DNA of 64,000 bases from Natronorubrum texcoconense (GTDB lineage Archaea; Halobacteriota; Halobacteria; Halobacteriales; Natrialbaceae). Each line of letters begins with the position of its first letter. Position 1 is the first letter of the stretch. The stretch covers positions 372,001-436,000 of the forward strand of contig NZ_FNFE01000001.1 of the NCBI RefSeq assembly GCF_900100335.1, read 5' to 3'. Shown here piece by piece: positions 17,272 through 25,956 of the stretch. A program made the translations under genes and the position numbers. The notes beneath the pieces were generated by a model. The model did not search any database and was not told where the DNA came from. It saw only the letters and a list, made by a program, of their open reading frames with translations.

Positions 17272-17568
17272 ATGACACTCGCCGATCGGATCGCGTCGTT
17301 CCGGGAGACACTCGAGGAGTGGCTCCGCGGACTCTTTCACGGGATGTTCACGCACCCGGCCTACGAGAAGATCGAGGCCGAAGCCGAAGACACGGAGGAT
17401 GCGTTCATGTTGGCGTGTTTCCCCGACGCCTTCGGCATTCCGAGTCCCGTCTCCTACTACACGGCCGAACTGCTACCCTACCTCGAGGACGAGTATCAGG
17501 CCTGGGAACGGCGCATGTGGGACCGCCAATCCGTGATCGAACGCAAGGGCCACCAGTACCACTTCTGA
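17272..17568 (+). CDS. Small acidic protein linked to ArsA-like ATPase, unknown function
   Basis: A 98-residue soluble protein, mainly helical: MTLADRIASFRETLEEWL, then a conserved-looking middle AFMLACFPDAFGIPSP and an aromatic-rich tail ending in GHQYHF. There are no cysteine clusters or membrane segments. It ends three bases before the ArsA-like ATPase start at 17572, so the two are almost certainly co-transcribed and coupled. I do not recognise the family. A partner or adaptor for the ATPase is the natural inference. Confidence 0.75.
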   Translation: MTLADRIASFRETLEEWLRGLFHGMFTHPAYEKIEAEAEDTEDAFMLACFPDAFGIPSPVSYYTAELLPYLEDEYQAWERRMWDRQSVIERKGHQYHF

Positions 17569-17571
17569 TCG

Positions 17572-18546
17572 ATGGCGACCTTCACTTTCTTCGGCGGCAA
17601 GGGCGGCGTCGGCAAGACGACCGTCTCGAGCGCCTACGCGCTCGAGTGCGTCGAGGCCGGACTCGAGACGCTCGTCGTTTCGACGGACCCGGCCCACAGC
17701 ACGGCCGACGTCTTCGACCAGGAGTTCAGTGACGAACCGCAGCCCGTCGAGGGCTACGACGGGCTCTCCGCGATGGAGATCGATCCGGAACAGGAGGTCC
17801 AGGATCACCTGATGGACCTGCGTCGACAGCTCGACTCGCAACTGTCGGCGGCGATGGTCAACGAGGTCGACATTCAACTCGAGATGGCCCACCAGACGCC
17901 GGGGGCCTACGAGGCCGCCCTCTTCGACCGGTTCGTCGAGGTCATGCGGAACGCAGACCCCTACGATCGGGTGGTGTTCGACACCTCGCCGACCGGGTCG
18001 ACGCTCCGCCTGCTCGCTCTGCCGGAACTCCTCGAGCGCTGGATCGACCGGCTGATGGACAAACGCCGACGCAGCATCGACCTCTTCGAGAAAGCCGCGA
18101 TCGGCAACCAGGAGCCCCGGCGAGTGATGGAGGGCGATCCGATCCTCGCGCGCCTGCAGGGGCGCAAAGAACGCTTCGAGTTCGCCGGCGAGGTGCTCCG
18201 CGAGGACGCCTCGTTCTACCTCGTCCTCAATCCCGACGAGCTCTCGATCCGGGAAACTGCTCGGTCGCTCGAGACGCTCTCGGAGGCCGAGTTGCCCGTT
18301 CGCGGCCTCGTCGTCAACCGGCTGACGCCCGAGCCGGAGCCCCACGAGGAGGGCCGCGGTGCGACCTACCTCCGCGACCGGGTCGAAACGGAGCGCGACC
18401 GTTTGGCGTATATCGAGCGGGAGTTCGACGCGCCAGTCGTCGCGACCATCGAGACGCGCGTCGCGGAAGTTCGGGGGAGTATCCTCGAGGACGTCGCCGG
18501 CGAACTCGAGATTTCGGTTGGTGATGACCGACCGCGGCCGAGCTAA
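17572..18546 (+). CDS. ArsA/Get3-family ATPase
   Basis: A 324-residue single-domain ATPase with the deviant Walker A GGKGGVGKTT (residues 8-17), STDPAHST (the switch I/A-loop of ArsA/Get3), and FDTSPTGSTLRLLALP (switch II). One NTPase domain is as in Get3/TRC40, whereas bacterial ArsA is doubled. No arsenic genes (arsB, arsR, arsM) lie nearby, so targeting of tail-anchored proteins or another chaperone role is more likely than arsenite export. It lies three bases downstream of a 98-residue gene. CxxC zinc-site cysteines of eukaryotic Get3 are not seen. Confidence 0.88.
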   Translation: MATFTFFGGKGGVGKTTVSSAYALECVEAGLETLVVSTDPAHSTADVFDQEFSDEPQPVEGYDGLSAMEIDPEQEVQDHLMDLRRQLDSQLSAAMVNEVDIQLEMAHQTPGAYEAALFDRFVEVMRNADPYDRVVFDTSPTGSTLRLLALPELLERWIDRLMDKRRRSIDLFEKAAIGNQEPRRVMEGDPILARLQGRKERFEFAGEVLREDASFYLVLNPDELSIRETARSLETLSEAELPVRGLVVNRLTPEPEPHEEGRGATYLRDRVETERDRLAYIEREFDAPVVATIETRVAEVRGSILEDVAGELEISVGDDRPRPS

Positions 18547-18670
18547 GAAACTCGGTCGTTTTCACGATCGAACGGTTATCACGGAGCGGAGTGTCTGTTT
18601 GGTTTACAACAATCGCCGTTCTCGGGGGTATCTGGGCATATGATCAGGGCTAGAACAAACCACAATAAAT

Positions 18671-18680
18671 TATATTTATA
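18671..18680 (+). promoter_or_regulatory. TATA region of cstA
   Basis: TATATTTATA lies in an unusually AT-rich stretch (18660-18682), 38-47 bases before ATG 18718. Initiation about 25 bases downstream would leave a short leader of 10-15 bases containing GGGAG, a possible ribosome site. The promoter is stronger-looking than its neighbours. Confidence 0.6.
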
Positions 18681-18717
18681 ATGCTCCCGTTCAACACACG
18701 GTTAGGGAGACAATACC

Positions 18718-20583
18718 ATGGCAGGTGTAATCTGGATCGTGGCACTGGTGCTGACGACGTTTACCGTCGCGTACATCGGGTACGGACGGTACCTCTCACA
18801 GTTCGTGGGGTTAGACGACAGTCGGGAGACGCCAGCACACAAGTACCAGGACGGACAGGAGTACGTCCCGGCGAAGAAGCCGGTACTACTGGGGCATCAC
18901 TATTCGAGTATCGCGGGCGGCGCACCCGTCGTCGGGCCGATCACGGCCGCACTGGTCTGGGGCTGGGTGCCGGCCGTGCTGTGGGTGGCGATCGGGAACC
19001 CGCTGATGGGCGCGGTTCACGACTTCATCTCGCTGTCGAGCAGCCTTCGACACGAGGGGAAGTCGATCGGCTACATCATCGGCGAGTACGTCGGTGAACG
19101 GGGCAAAAACATGCTCCTGTGGTTCGCGTTCTTGCTGACGATCCTCGTCGTGGCAGTGTTCGCACTCGTCATCGGGGTCGTGTTGAACGCCTACCCGTCG
19201 GCGGCGACCGCGAGCCTGCTGTACATTACGCTCGCGTTCATTTTCGGAATCTGGCTGTACCAGATGGGACTGCCGTTCTCGGTCGGGACGGTCGTCTTCG
19301 TCGCGGGCGTCTTCGCGTCGGTCTGGGTCGGCATCCAGTACCCGCTCGCGATCGTCCCCGGCGAGTATCCCGAGGGCACGATCGTTCTGCTCGAGTCGAC
19401 GGCGTTCTTCCCGGAACTGCTCGACAGCGCGAACATCGGTGCGTGGGTGCTGATAATACTCGTATACGGGGCCGCTGCGAGCGTCCTACCGGTGTGGATG
19501 CTGTTGCAGCCGCGTGACTACCTCTCGTCGTTCCTCCTGTACACGGGGGTCGGCGGGAGCCTGCTGGCGGTCATCGTCGGCACGTTCATCACCGGGATGG
19601 GCAGCGACGCGGTCCACCCCGATACCGGTAATCAACTGAGCTTCGACATTGCGACCGGGGCTTGGTACGGCTTCCTCGGCGAAGGCGGACCACTCGCCGA
19701 GATGCTGCCGCTCATGCCGTTGTTCCCGCTTCTGTTCCTCACCATCGCGTGCGGGACCATCAGCGGTTTCCACTCGCTGGTGTCCTCGGGAACGACCTCG
19801 AAGCAACTGAACAAGGAGACCGACGCCAAACTGATCGGCTACGGCGGGATGCTCGCGGAAGGGCTGCTCGCGGCAGTCGCTCTCTGTGCAGTGACGATCG
19901 TCGCGATTCCCGCTGCGGACGGCGGGATCGGTCTCGCGCTGCCGAACTTCGCGACCGGCGGCGGGGCGATCCTCACCGCGCTCGGCATTCCGTTCGAGTA
20001 CGCCGCGCCGTTCATGGCGCTCGTGCTCGCGAGCTTCCTGTTGACGAGCATGGACACGGCCGTTCGACTGGGCCGGTACATGCTAGAGGAGATCGTCGGC
20101 ACGCCGGAGACGCCGGTCGAGGAGTACGCATCCAACCGCTACATCAACACGACGGCCATCGCTGTCGCGGCGTTCTTCTTGCTCGGCAGCGGCCGATGGG
20201 AGGACCTCTGGACGCTGTTCGGCGGTGCGAACCAGCTGCTGGCGTCGCTGGCGCTGCTCTCGGGCACCGTCTGGCTGGCCAACTGGAGCAAATCCAAGCA
20301 GCTGATCTCGACCGGCGGTCCGATGCTGTTGATGGGCTTCATCACGGTTATCGGCCTCAGCTGGGTCGGGATCTACCAGATCCTCGCGGGTCGACTGCTC
20401 GGTATCACCGCCGAGGCGGAGACGGGACTGATCGGGCAGGTGTCGGCGGTCGCCCAGCTCGTGATCATCGTCGTCCTCATCTACCTCGCGCTGTCGCTGT
20501 TCAAGATCGGTTACGACAACATGCAGACGGCTCGAGAGACCGGTGACGGCGTTGCAGCCGACGTGAGTACGGACGACGACTGA
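18718..20583 (+). CDS. cstA: CstA-family carbon-starvation/peptide-pyruvate transporter
   Basis: A 621-residue polytopic membrane protein with 16 or more hydrophobic segments. The family marks are GYGRYLSQFVGLDDSRETPA, LGHHYSSIAGGAPVVGPITA, GNPLMGAVHDFISL and FHSLVSSGTTSKQL. CstA proteins import pyruvate or peptides, chiefly when carbon is scarce. The start is ATG 18718, preceded by the AT-rich promoter. It is monocistronic and convergent with the gene at 20702. Length and motifs match the family, with no truncation. Confidence 0.93.
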   Translation: MAGVIWIVALVLTTFTVAYIGYGRYLSQFVGLDDSRETPAHKYQDGQEYVPAKKPVLLGHHYSSIAGGAPVVGPITAALVWGWVPAVLWVAIGNPLMGAVHDFISLSSSLRHEGKSIGYIIGEYVGERGKNMLLWFAFLLTILVVAVFALVIGVVLNAYPSAATASLLYITLAFIFGIWLYQMGLPFSVGTVVFVAGVFASVWVGIQYPLAIVPGEYPEGTIVLLESTAFFPELLDSANIGAWVLIILVYGAAASVLPVWMLLQPRDYLSSFLLYTGVGGSLLAVIVGTFITGMGSDAVHPDTGNQLSFDIATGAWYGFLGEGGPLAEMLPLMPLFPLLFLTIACGTISGFHSLVSSGTTSKQLNKETDAKLIGYGGMLAEGLLAAVALCAVTIVAIPAADGGIGLALPNFATGGGAILTALGIPFEYAAPFMALVLASFLLTSMDTAVRLGRYMLEEIVGTPETPVEEYASNRYINTTAIAVAAFFLLGSGRWEDLWTLFGGANQLLASLALLSGTVWLANWSKSKQLISTGGPMLLMGFITVIGLSWVGIYQILAGRLLGITAEAETGLIGQVSAVAQLVIIVVLIYLALSLFKIGYDNMQTARETGDGVAADVSTDDD

Positions 20584-20701
20584 TCGCAACTCGGCGTTGC
20601 GATTTCGACTGCAATTTTGCTTTTTTGGCTCGAGTAAGAGCGACTGCGACCGCTCGTCGCGCGGATTCGGAGCGAAAAGAGACTCGCCGTGTCGGTCGCG
20701 A

Positions 20702-21370
20702 CTACAGCTGTAACCGTCGGGAGATCAGATCGAGAATGCCCGGCTCCTCGCGTTCGATCGAGTCCCAGAGGCGAAAGGCGGTCGCGACGTCGGCGTTCTC
20801 GCTCGCGGCGAGGGCCTCGCTCTCGGGGGAGACGACGGCCAGGTTGATCTCGTAGTGGCCGTGGTAGCCGTACTTCAGCAGCGTTCTCCCGTCGAATCCC
20901 GTGACGCGGTCGCGGATCTCGTCGGGGATCGAGGGAGCGACCGCGACGAAGGTAAAGTCCGTCGAGAAGTGTTCCTCGTCGGGATCGATCCAGTCGTCGG
21001 CAAGTCGCTCGCCGAGGTCGACGAATCGGTCGAGCGTCCGGTCGTCGACGCGGTCGACCCGCCTGACGAACAGGTGTTCGGTGGACTCGTGTTCGGCCAG
21101 CGACAGCGCGGGGTGGAGGAAGTGTTTCTTGCTCGAGAGCGCCATCTGGCCGTACAGCGTGAACGCCTCGCCCTCGACCGCGTAGTCCTTCTCGAGGTCG
21201 TAGTTGTGCATGAGTCGGTCGCTCACCCGGTCGACGTACTCGTCGTCCCAGTCGGGGACGCCCTCGAGCGTCTCGCTCGGAGACGGCTCGGCGTCCGCAT
21301 CCGGGGTCGTGGCCTCGAGCGGCTCTCCGGCGGTCTCGCCGTCGTCGGGGTCGCGTGTGCGATCACTCAT
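20702..21370 (-). CDS. Conserved haloarchaeal protein of unknown function
   Basis: A 222-residue soluble protein. The first 50 residues are acidic and low in complexity (MSDRTRDPDDGETAGE...). The remainder is a folded domain beginning VPDWDDEYVDRVSDRLMHNY, with EHLFVRRVDRVDD and FVAVAPSIPDEIRDRV, and it ends ILDLISRRLQL. There are no metal or membrane motifs. The start is taken at ATG 21370, since upstream in-frame sequence looks like promoter DNA. It faces cstA convergently, which says nothing about function. Not recognised. Confidence 0.7.
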   Translation of the reverse strand: MSDRTRDPDDGETAGEPLEATTPDADAEPSPSETLEGVPDWDDEYVDRVSDRLMHNYDLEKDYAVEGEAFTLYGQMALSSKKHFLHPALSLAEHESTEHLFVRRVDRVDDRTLDRFVDLGERLADDWIDPDEEHFSTDFTFVAVAPSIPDEIRDRVTGFDGRTLLKYGYHGHYEINLAVVSPESEALAASENADVATAFRLWDSIEREEPGILDLISRRLQL

Positions 21371-21546
21371 ATCGGTCACCGAGTTGATCCTCCGGGGCGT
21401 GCCAGCCGAGCGGTGGCGACTCGGCGCGTGGCCGGTCCATGTGGGCTGATGGCACGACGACTCCAAAAGTCCGTCGGCACCGTTGTGCGGTTGGATGTTC
21501 GCCCGTGCCAGCACTTAAGCCTCAGTATCGCCAACACGGGACCACT

Positions 21547-21771
21547 ATGGCCAAAAACCGCGAAGCGTGTGGCCGTTGCTCGATGTCGGTCGCCACCGAG
21601 GTCGCGAACGCGGACCGGTCCGCCGAGGAGCGGGCCGATCGAGATCCGTACGGCGAGCACCGGATCGAGGTCGACGAAGACCAGTTGCGAACGTTCTCGC
21701 CGGGCGCGTGGCTCTCGGGCGTCTCGAGCCGTCTCGACGACGCCGCCCAGCGCGTGATCTGGGGACGGTAG
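21547..21771 (+). CDS. Small CxxC protein, unknown function
   Basis: A 74-residue protein starting MAKNREACGRCSMSVATEV, with a single CGRC pair, then a charged middle and the tail FSPGAWLSGVSSRLDDAAQRV, which may form an amphipathic helix. CTTAAG about 30 bases before ATG 21547 could be the TATA box. One CxxC could be half a zinc site (in a dimer) or redox-active. It stands alone between divergent and convergent genes. Confidence 0.65.
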   Translation: MAKNREACGRCSMSVATEVANADRSAEERADRDPYGEHRIEVDEDQLRTFSPGAWLSGVSSRLDDAAQRVIWGR

Positions 21772-21895
21772 TCCGAACCGGCGAGACGCGACGGTGACTC
21801 GAGCGGCTAGCACTCGTGCAGGCGGCCGACGCTCGCCGAAGCGCTAGCGGCGGAAAAGACGCTTTTTCTCGTCGTCCGGATCTCTCTCGAGGGCC

Positions 21896-23095
21896 TCAGT
21901 TCGTCGTGATGACCTCGATCACGTCCCGCGACTCGACCTCGTAATTCTTGCCGAGTTGCCGGTTCGATCGGCAGTCGATGGCGTGGAGGAAGCCGTCGCC
22001 GATATCGGAGTGGAGGCTGTACGCGAAGTCCTCCGCGGTCGAGTTCGGCGGGATCAGATAACAGTCGGGCAGCACCTCGCCGCGTTCGTTTCCGAGGCCG
22101 TTCGCGCCGCCGGGGAACACCGGCGTCACTTCGAGGACGTCGAACAGCGCGGTCTCGATGGCCGCCTGCACGCCGCTCGCGCCGTACTCGGAGAGGAAGT
22201 CGCGGATCTGCTCTAACCCCTGTTCTTGCTCGTCCGAAATGTCACCGACGATATCGAAGTCCTCGTCTCCGGGTCGGTAGTCGACGACGCCGGCCTTGTC
22301 TGCCGACTTCAGGGCCTTCTCGGCGTGAGCGCTGCAGGGGACGATCGTCAGGTGCTCGTACTCCGGATCGCTCGTGATCTCCTCGTAGTTGTCCTGGGCT
22401 TCGGGCGTGTCCATCTTGTTCGCCGCGATGACCATCGGCTTGGTCTCCTTGCGGATCTCGCGGGCGAGTTCGAGTTTGTCGTCGTCCTCCCACTCCTCGG
22501 GGTCGAAGCCGACGTCCGTGCGCCGAATGAGTCGCTTGATCTCGTCTTCGTTGGTCTTGAACGCGCTCATCTGGACGGCGAGTTCCTCCTCGATGGCGTC
22601 GTCTTCGGTCGTGTAGCCGGAGGCGTAGCGGTCGATCCCCTTCTCGAGGACGCCGAGATACCACTGGTCGAGTTCCTCCTCTAAGAACGCGATGTCCTTG
22701 CGCGGGTCGTGGCCCTCGGTGGGTTCGCCCTCGAGGTCGGTCTCGCCGGAGAAGTCGACGACGTGGACGAGCACGTCGGTTTCGTTCAAGTCCGAGAGGA
22801 ACTGGTTCCCGAGACCGTTGCCCTCGTGAGCGCCGGGGATCAGCCCGGCGACGTCGACGAGTTTCGTCGGGACGAAGCGGGTGCCGTGGTCGCAGTAGCC
22901 GACGTTCGGGGTGCACTCCTCGTCGAACTCGGGAGCCGCACACTCGACGCGGACGTAGGCCTCGCCCACGCTGGGGTCGATGGTCGTGAAGGGGTAGGCG
23001 CCTTCGGGGACGTCGTTCATCGTCGCCGCATTGAAGAAGGAGGACTTGCCGACGGAGGGTTTGCCGACGAGTCCGATCCGGTAACTCGTACTCAT
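21896..23095 (-). CDS. ychF: YchF/Obg-family GTPase/ATPase with TGS domain
   Basis: A 399-residue P-loop protein: GLVGKPSVGKSSFFNA (G1), DVAGLIPGAHEGNGLGN (G3), and a C-terminal TGS domain ending SRDVIEVITTN. The G4 position reads ANKMD. The YchF subfamily is usually an ATPase linked to ribosomes, translation and stress. The archaeal branch has the long insert CTPNVGYCDHGTR seen here. The start is ATG 23095 (MSTSYRIGLVG); the upstream in-frame stretch is not family sequence. Nothing adjacent suggests an operon. Confidence 0.9.
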   Translation of the reverse strand: MSTSYRIGLVGKPSVGKSSFFNAATMNDVPEGAYPFTTIDPSVGEAYVRVECAAPEFDEECTPNVGYCDHGTRFVPTKLVDVAGLIPGAHEGNGLGNQFLSDLNETDVLVHVVDFSGETDLEGEPTEGHDPRKDIAFLEEELDQWYLGVLEKGIDRYASGYTTEDDAIEEELAVQMSAFKTNEDEIKRLIRRTDVGFDPEEWEDDDKLELAREIRKETKPMVIAANKMDTPEAQDNYEEITSDPEYEHLTIVPCSAHAEKALKSADKAGVVDYRPGDEDFDIVGDISDEQEQGLEQIRDFLSEYGASGVQAAIETALFDVLEVTPVFPGGANGLGNERGEVLPDCYLIPPNSTAEDFAYSLHSDIGDGFLHAIDCRSNRQLGKNYEVESRDVIEVITTN

Positions 23096-23238
23096 TGTCC
23101 GTCCCACGAGCGGGGTCACTAAACGGGTTTCCTTCCGCTCTCGCCGTGTGATGGGTGTGCGTAGCACGGAAATAGGTTGGTCGCGCATCGCTCGAGACCG
23201 TCGCTCCCCGGCGCCGCCGTCGCACTGTTTGGTACTCT

Positions 23239-23316
23239 CCGTACTGGCCCGTCCCCGGTATTCGCTCCGTACTGGCCCGTCTCCGGTATTCGCTCCGTAC
23301 TGGCCCGTCCCCGGTA
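23239..23316 (+). repeat. 28-bp tandem repeat, about 2.8 copies
   Basis: A unit starting CCGTACTGGCCCGTCCCCGG occurs at 23239-23266 and 23267-23294, with a partial third copy at 23295-23316. It lies between ychF and a small membrane protein gene and encodes nothing convincing. The copies differ at one or two positions, so the array is recent. Confidence 0.8.
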
Positions 23317-23350
23317 CCCGGTCAGAGCCGTTTCCGTCTCCAGTGCACGG

Positions 23351-23662
23351 TTAGAGCCGTTCGCGCTCGTCCGCATCTCGGCTGCGCCACCAGTGGACCA
23401 ACAGGAAGACGCCGGTGACGAAGAGTCCGAGACTGAGCAGGTCGATTGCTGTGGCCACGGCGCCACTGAAGGCGGTGACGACTTGGAGGAGACTCCACGC
23501 CAGCCACATGAGCGCGCCACCGCCGGCCAGAGATAGTTCTCGTCGGGTGATCCGCTCGCGGTCGTATCGGTACAGTGCGACGCCGATCGCAACGATCCAG
23601 GCCGCAACGAAGACAGCACCGAGCGCCGCACTCGAGAGTCCGAGTGTCTCGGGAATGCTCAT
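23351..23662 (-). CDS. Small three-span membrane protein
   Basis: A 103-residue protein starting MSIPETLGLSSAALGAVFVA, with hydrophobic segments at about 9-30, 44-66 and 70-92, then a basic-acidic tail WWRSRDADERERL. The start is ATG 23662. Upstream in-frame codons overlap the promoter of the divergent cold-shock gene and are rejected. No family recognised. Confidence 0.65.
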   Translation of the reverse strand: MSIPETLGLSSAALGAVFVAAWIVAIGVALYRYDRERITRRELSLAGGGALMWLAWSLLQVVTAFSGAVATAIDLLSLGLFVTGVFLLVHWWRSRDADERERL

Positions 23663-23822
23663 TGGTCTCGATTCGAGAACGTATCGACACGTGTTGAAGA
23701 TGTCGGTGACGATGAACGACTGAACTGGTGTCGTTTTCGCAACCTCCCTACCGGCGTCTCCCAATCGTGGTACCACGACCCTCGCAACCCTTATCCGGGG
23801 ACCGTCCCTACGTTTGGTTGTA

Positions 23823-24017
23823 ATGGCAAACGGTAAGGTTGATTTCTTCAACGACACAGGCGGCTACGGTTTCATTGAGACGGACGATGCGGACGATGAC
23901 GTTTTCTTCCACATGGAAGACGTTGGCGGTCCGGACCTCGAGGAAGGCACAGAGATCGAATTCGATATCGAACAGGCCCCCAAGGGTCCGCGCGCGACCA
24001 ACGTCGAGCGTCTATAA
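23823..24017 (+). CDS. Cold-shock-domain protein (CspA type)
   Basis: A 64-residue OB-fold nucleic-acid-binding protein with both RNA-binding motifs, GGYGFIET (RNP1, residues 13-20) and DVFFHME (RNP2, 27-33). It acts as a single-stranded RNA/DNA chaperone in the cytoplasm. CTTATCC at 23790-23796 is 27-33 bases before ATG 23823, so the message is probably leaderless. A UUCG-loop hairpin follows the stop. Length and motifs are those of a typical single-domain haloarchaeal Csp. Confidence 0.95.
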   Translation: MANGKVDFFNDTGGYGFIETDDADDDVFFHMEDVGGPDLEEGTEIEFDIEQAPKGPRATNVERL

Positions 24018-24028
24018 TATCGGTTTCA

Positions 24029-24046
24029 CGTCGCCTTCGGGCGACG
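24029..24046 (+). terminator. UUCG-tetraloop hairpin after the cold-shock gene
   Basis: CGTCGCC-TTCG-GGCGACG forms a perfect 7-bp stem with a UUCG loop, 12 bases after the stop codon, followed about 15 bases later by TTTTT. It is probably a 3' end or mRNA-stabilising hairpin. Confidence 0.6.
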
Positions 24047-24215
24047 CTGACTACTACTTCATTTTTCGCACCGCTACACTCAAGCCACTGGTGACTCCGG
24101 CGCTCGAGCCGTGCTCCGGTGGTCAGCGCCGGCTGCGAGAGACGGATGCGAGCGGCGTTCGTTCATCGACTCCGAAATCAGTATCCCTATCACGAATCGG
24201 TACTGACGGGAGTCC

Positions 24216-25085
24216 ATGAAGGTCGGCGCACACGTTTCAATCTCCGGCTCGCGCGTCTCGTCCGACGACGAAACACCGCCGTACGACGACATGCGGAACG
24301 CGGTTCACCGACAGCTCGCCTTCGGTGGCAACTGCGGCCAGGTCTTTACGACCTCCCCGCAGGTCTGGGCCCAGCCCGAACTCAGCGACGAGGCCGCCGA
24401 GGGCTTTCGAGAAGAAACCGAGGAACAACTCGAGGGCCCGTGGGTGATCCACTCGTCGTACCTGGTCAACCTCTGTACCCCTAAAGACGACCTCCGCCGG
24501 AAGTCCAAGGAGAGCATGCAGGCTGAGCTCGACGCGGCCGAGCGCCTCGACATTCCGTACGTCAACGTCCACCTCGGCGCGCACACCGGCGCCGGCGTCG
24601 AGGGCGGCCTCGACAACGCGGCGAGCCTGATCGACGAACTCGACGTGCCAGCGGGCGTCGAGATTCTCATCGAGTCCGACGCGGGCAGCGGGACGAAACT
24701 CGGCGGCGAGTTCGACCACCTCGCGGGCATCATCGACCGCACCGAGACCGAGATCGGGATCTGTATCGACACCGCCCACACGCTGGTCGCGGGCAACGAT
24801 CTGACGACGCCCGAAGCGGTCGACGAGACCGTGGGACGGTTCGACGACGAGGTCGGCCTCGAGTACCTCAAATACATCCACCTCAACGACTCGAAACACG
24901 ACGTCGGCACCCACAAGGACGAACACGCCCTCATCGGCGAGGGCTACATCGGCGAGGACGGGATTCGAGCGATCGTGAACCATCCCGACCTTCGGGACCT
25001 GCCCTTTGCGCTCGAGACGCCGACGGAGGACGGGAAGGGGTTCGCCTGGAACATCGAGAAGGTGAAGGAACTCCGAGAGGCGTAG
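24216..25085 (+). CDS. nfo: Endonuclease IV (AP endonuclease, family 2)
   Basis: A 289-residue TIM-barrel zinc nuclease starting [11 protein letters not shown]. It carries the metal-site segments [16 protein letters not shown] (Glu), GICIDTAHT (His/Asp), [18 protein letters not shown] and FALETP. It cleaves DNA 5' of abasic sites in base-excision repair. Length and all metal-ligand blocks are conserved. The start is ATG 24216. It follows the cold-shock gene but is separated by a terminator-like hairpin. Confidence 0.95.
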   Translation: MKVGAHVSISGSRVSSDDETPPYDDMRNAVHRQLAFGGNCGQVFTTSPQVWAQPELSDEAAEGFREETEEQLEGPWVIHSSYLVNLCTPKDDLRRKSKESMQAELDAAERLDIPYVNVHLGAHTGAGVEGGLDNAASLIDELDVPAGVEILIESDAGSGTKLGGEFDHLAGIIDRTETEIGICIDTAHTLVAGNDLTTPEAVDETVGRFDDEVGLEYLKYIHLNDSKHDVGTHKDEHALIGEGYIGEDGIRAIVNHPDLRDLPFALETPTEDGKGFAWNIEKVKELREA

Positions 25086-25131
25086 ATCCTCGAGCGCGAG
25101 CGGGAAAAATCGGTATCGTTCCTCCGAGCGG

Positions 25132-25950
25132 CTAGTTCTCATTCGACGGAAGATTCGCGAGGTACGTGCCAGCGAACAGGGCTCCGATTAGCGGCGGGAC
25201 GATCGTCCCGACGAGAATCGGCGTGGAGATCGTCACTCCTTCCCGAAGATCCACCGCCGTAATCGCCGTCAACGCCGGCGCGACGAGTGCGGCGAAGACG
25301 AGCAACACGCCCCCGCTCACGTACCCCCACGGCCGCTTCCGCCGGAGCCAGATCGCACTGATCACGAGCGCGGGAACGAGAACGCCGAGATCGATCACGT
25401 AGGTGTGTGCGGCTTCGGCCCCGAACTGTGCGATTCCGGACGGAAGATCGCCGGTCGCGAGGGCTGGCACGATGTCCGACAGCCACATCCCAGCGAGTCC
25501 GACCGCGGCGACCGCGAGAAACCCGGCGTAGGTGCGTTCCGATAGCCCGTTACTCACGGTGGCGGCGACCGCGGATGCATCCGTGCGTACGATCCCGGAG
25601 AGCAGCGTAAACACCGAGAGGGAAAACAGCGCGATATAGCCGAGGAAGAACTCGTTGTACGCGACGACGAACGCGTAATGGGTCCACATGTACGCCATGA
25701 ACGCGAGCGATCCGAGCCAGACGATGCGGCCGCGCACCGACCCGCGGGTCGCGTACCAGAGGCCGACGCCGAGGACGGGAACGCCGACGACGGCGATGAC
25801 GACGTCTTGTGCCTGTATCCGCAGGAGTTCGCCTCCGGACTCGACGTAATGACCGTCTCGAAACAGTCCGAGACCACTCGAGACGGTCGCGAGACCGAGA
25901 ATTGCGGCCGACGCAGCGATCTCCCAGCGGGTTGGTGATGAGGCAGTCAT
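25132..25950 (-). CDS. Polytopic membrane protein, unknown function (distal gene of pair)
   Basis: A 272-residue protein with about seven or eight hydrophobic segments. A notable central block reads ATRGSVRGRIVWLGSLAFMA, then MWTHYAFVVAYNEFFLGYIA. I have seen this pattern in unnamed membrane families of several phyla, but I know no function. The start is ATG 25950. It lies six bases downstream of another small membrane protein gene on the same strand, so the two form an operon and may form one complex. Confidence 0.72.
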   Translation of the reverse strand: MTASSPTRWEIAASAAILGLATVSSGLGLFRDGHYVESGGELLRIQAQDVVIAVVGVPVLGVGLWYATRGSVRGRIVWLGSLAFMAYMWTHYAFVVAYNEFFLGYIALFSLSVFTLLSGIVRTDASAVAATVSNGLSERTYAGFLAVAAVGLAGMWLSDIVPALATGDLPSGIAQFGAEAAHTYVIDLGVLVPALVISAIWLRRKRPWGYVSGGVLLVFAALVAPALTAITAVDLREGVTISTPILVGTIVPPLIGALFAGTYLANLPSNEN

Positions 25951-25956
25951 CGCGGA

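Noticed and set aside
17572-18546. Arsenite-export ATPase ArsA in the strict sense
   Set aside because: Single ATPase domain and no ars genes nearby. The broader ArsA/Get3 label is safer.
23239-23316. CRISPR array
   Set aside because: The 28-bp units are directly adjacent with no unique spacers, and no cas genes are present. It is a plain tandem repeat.
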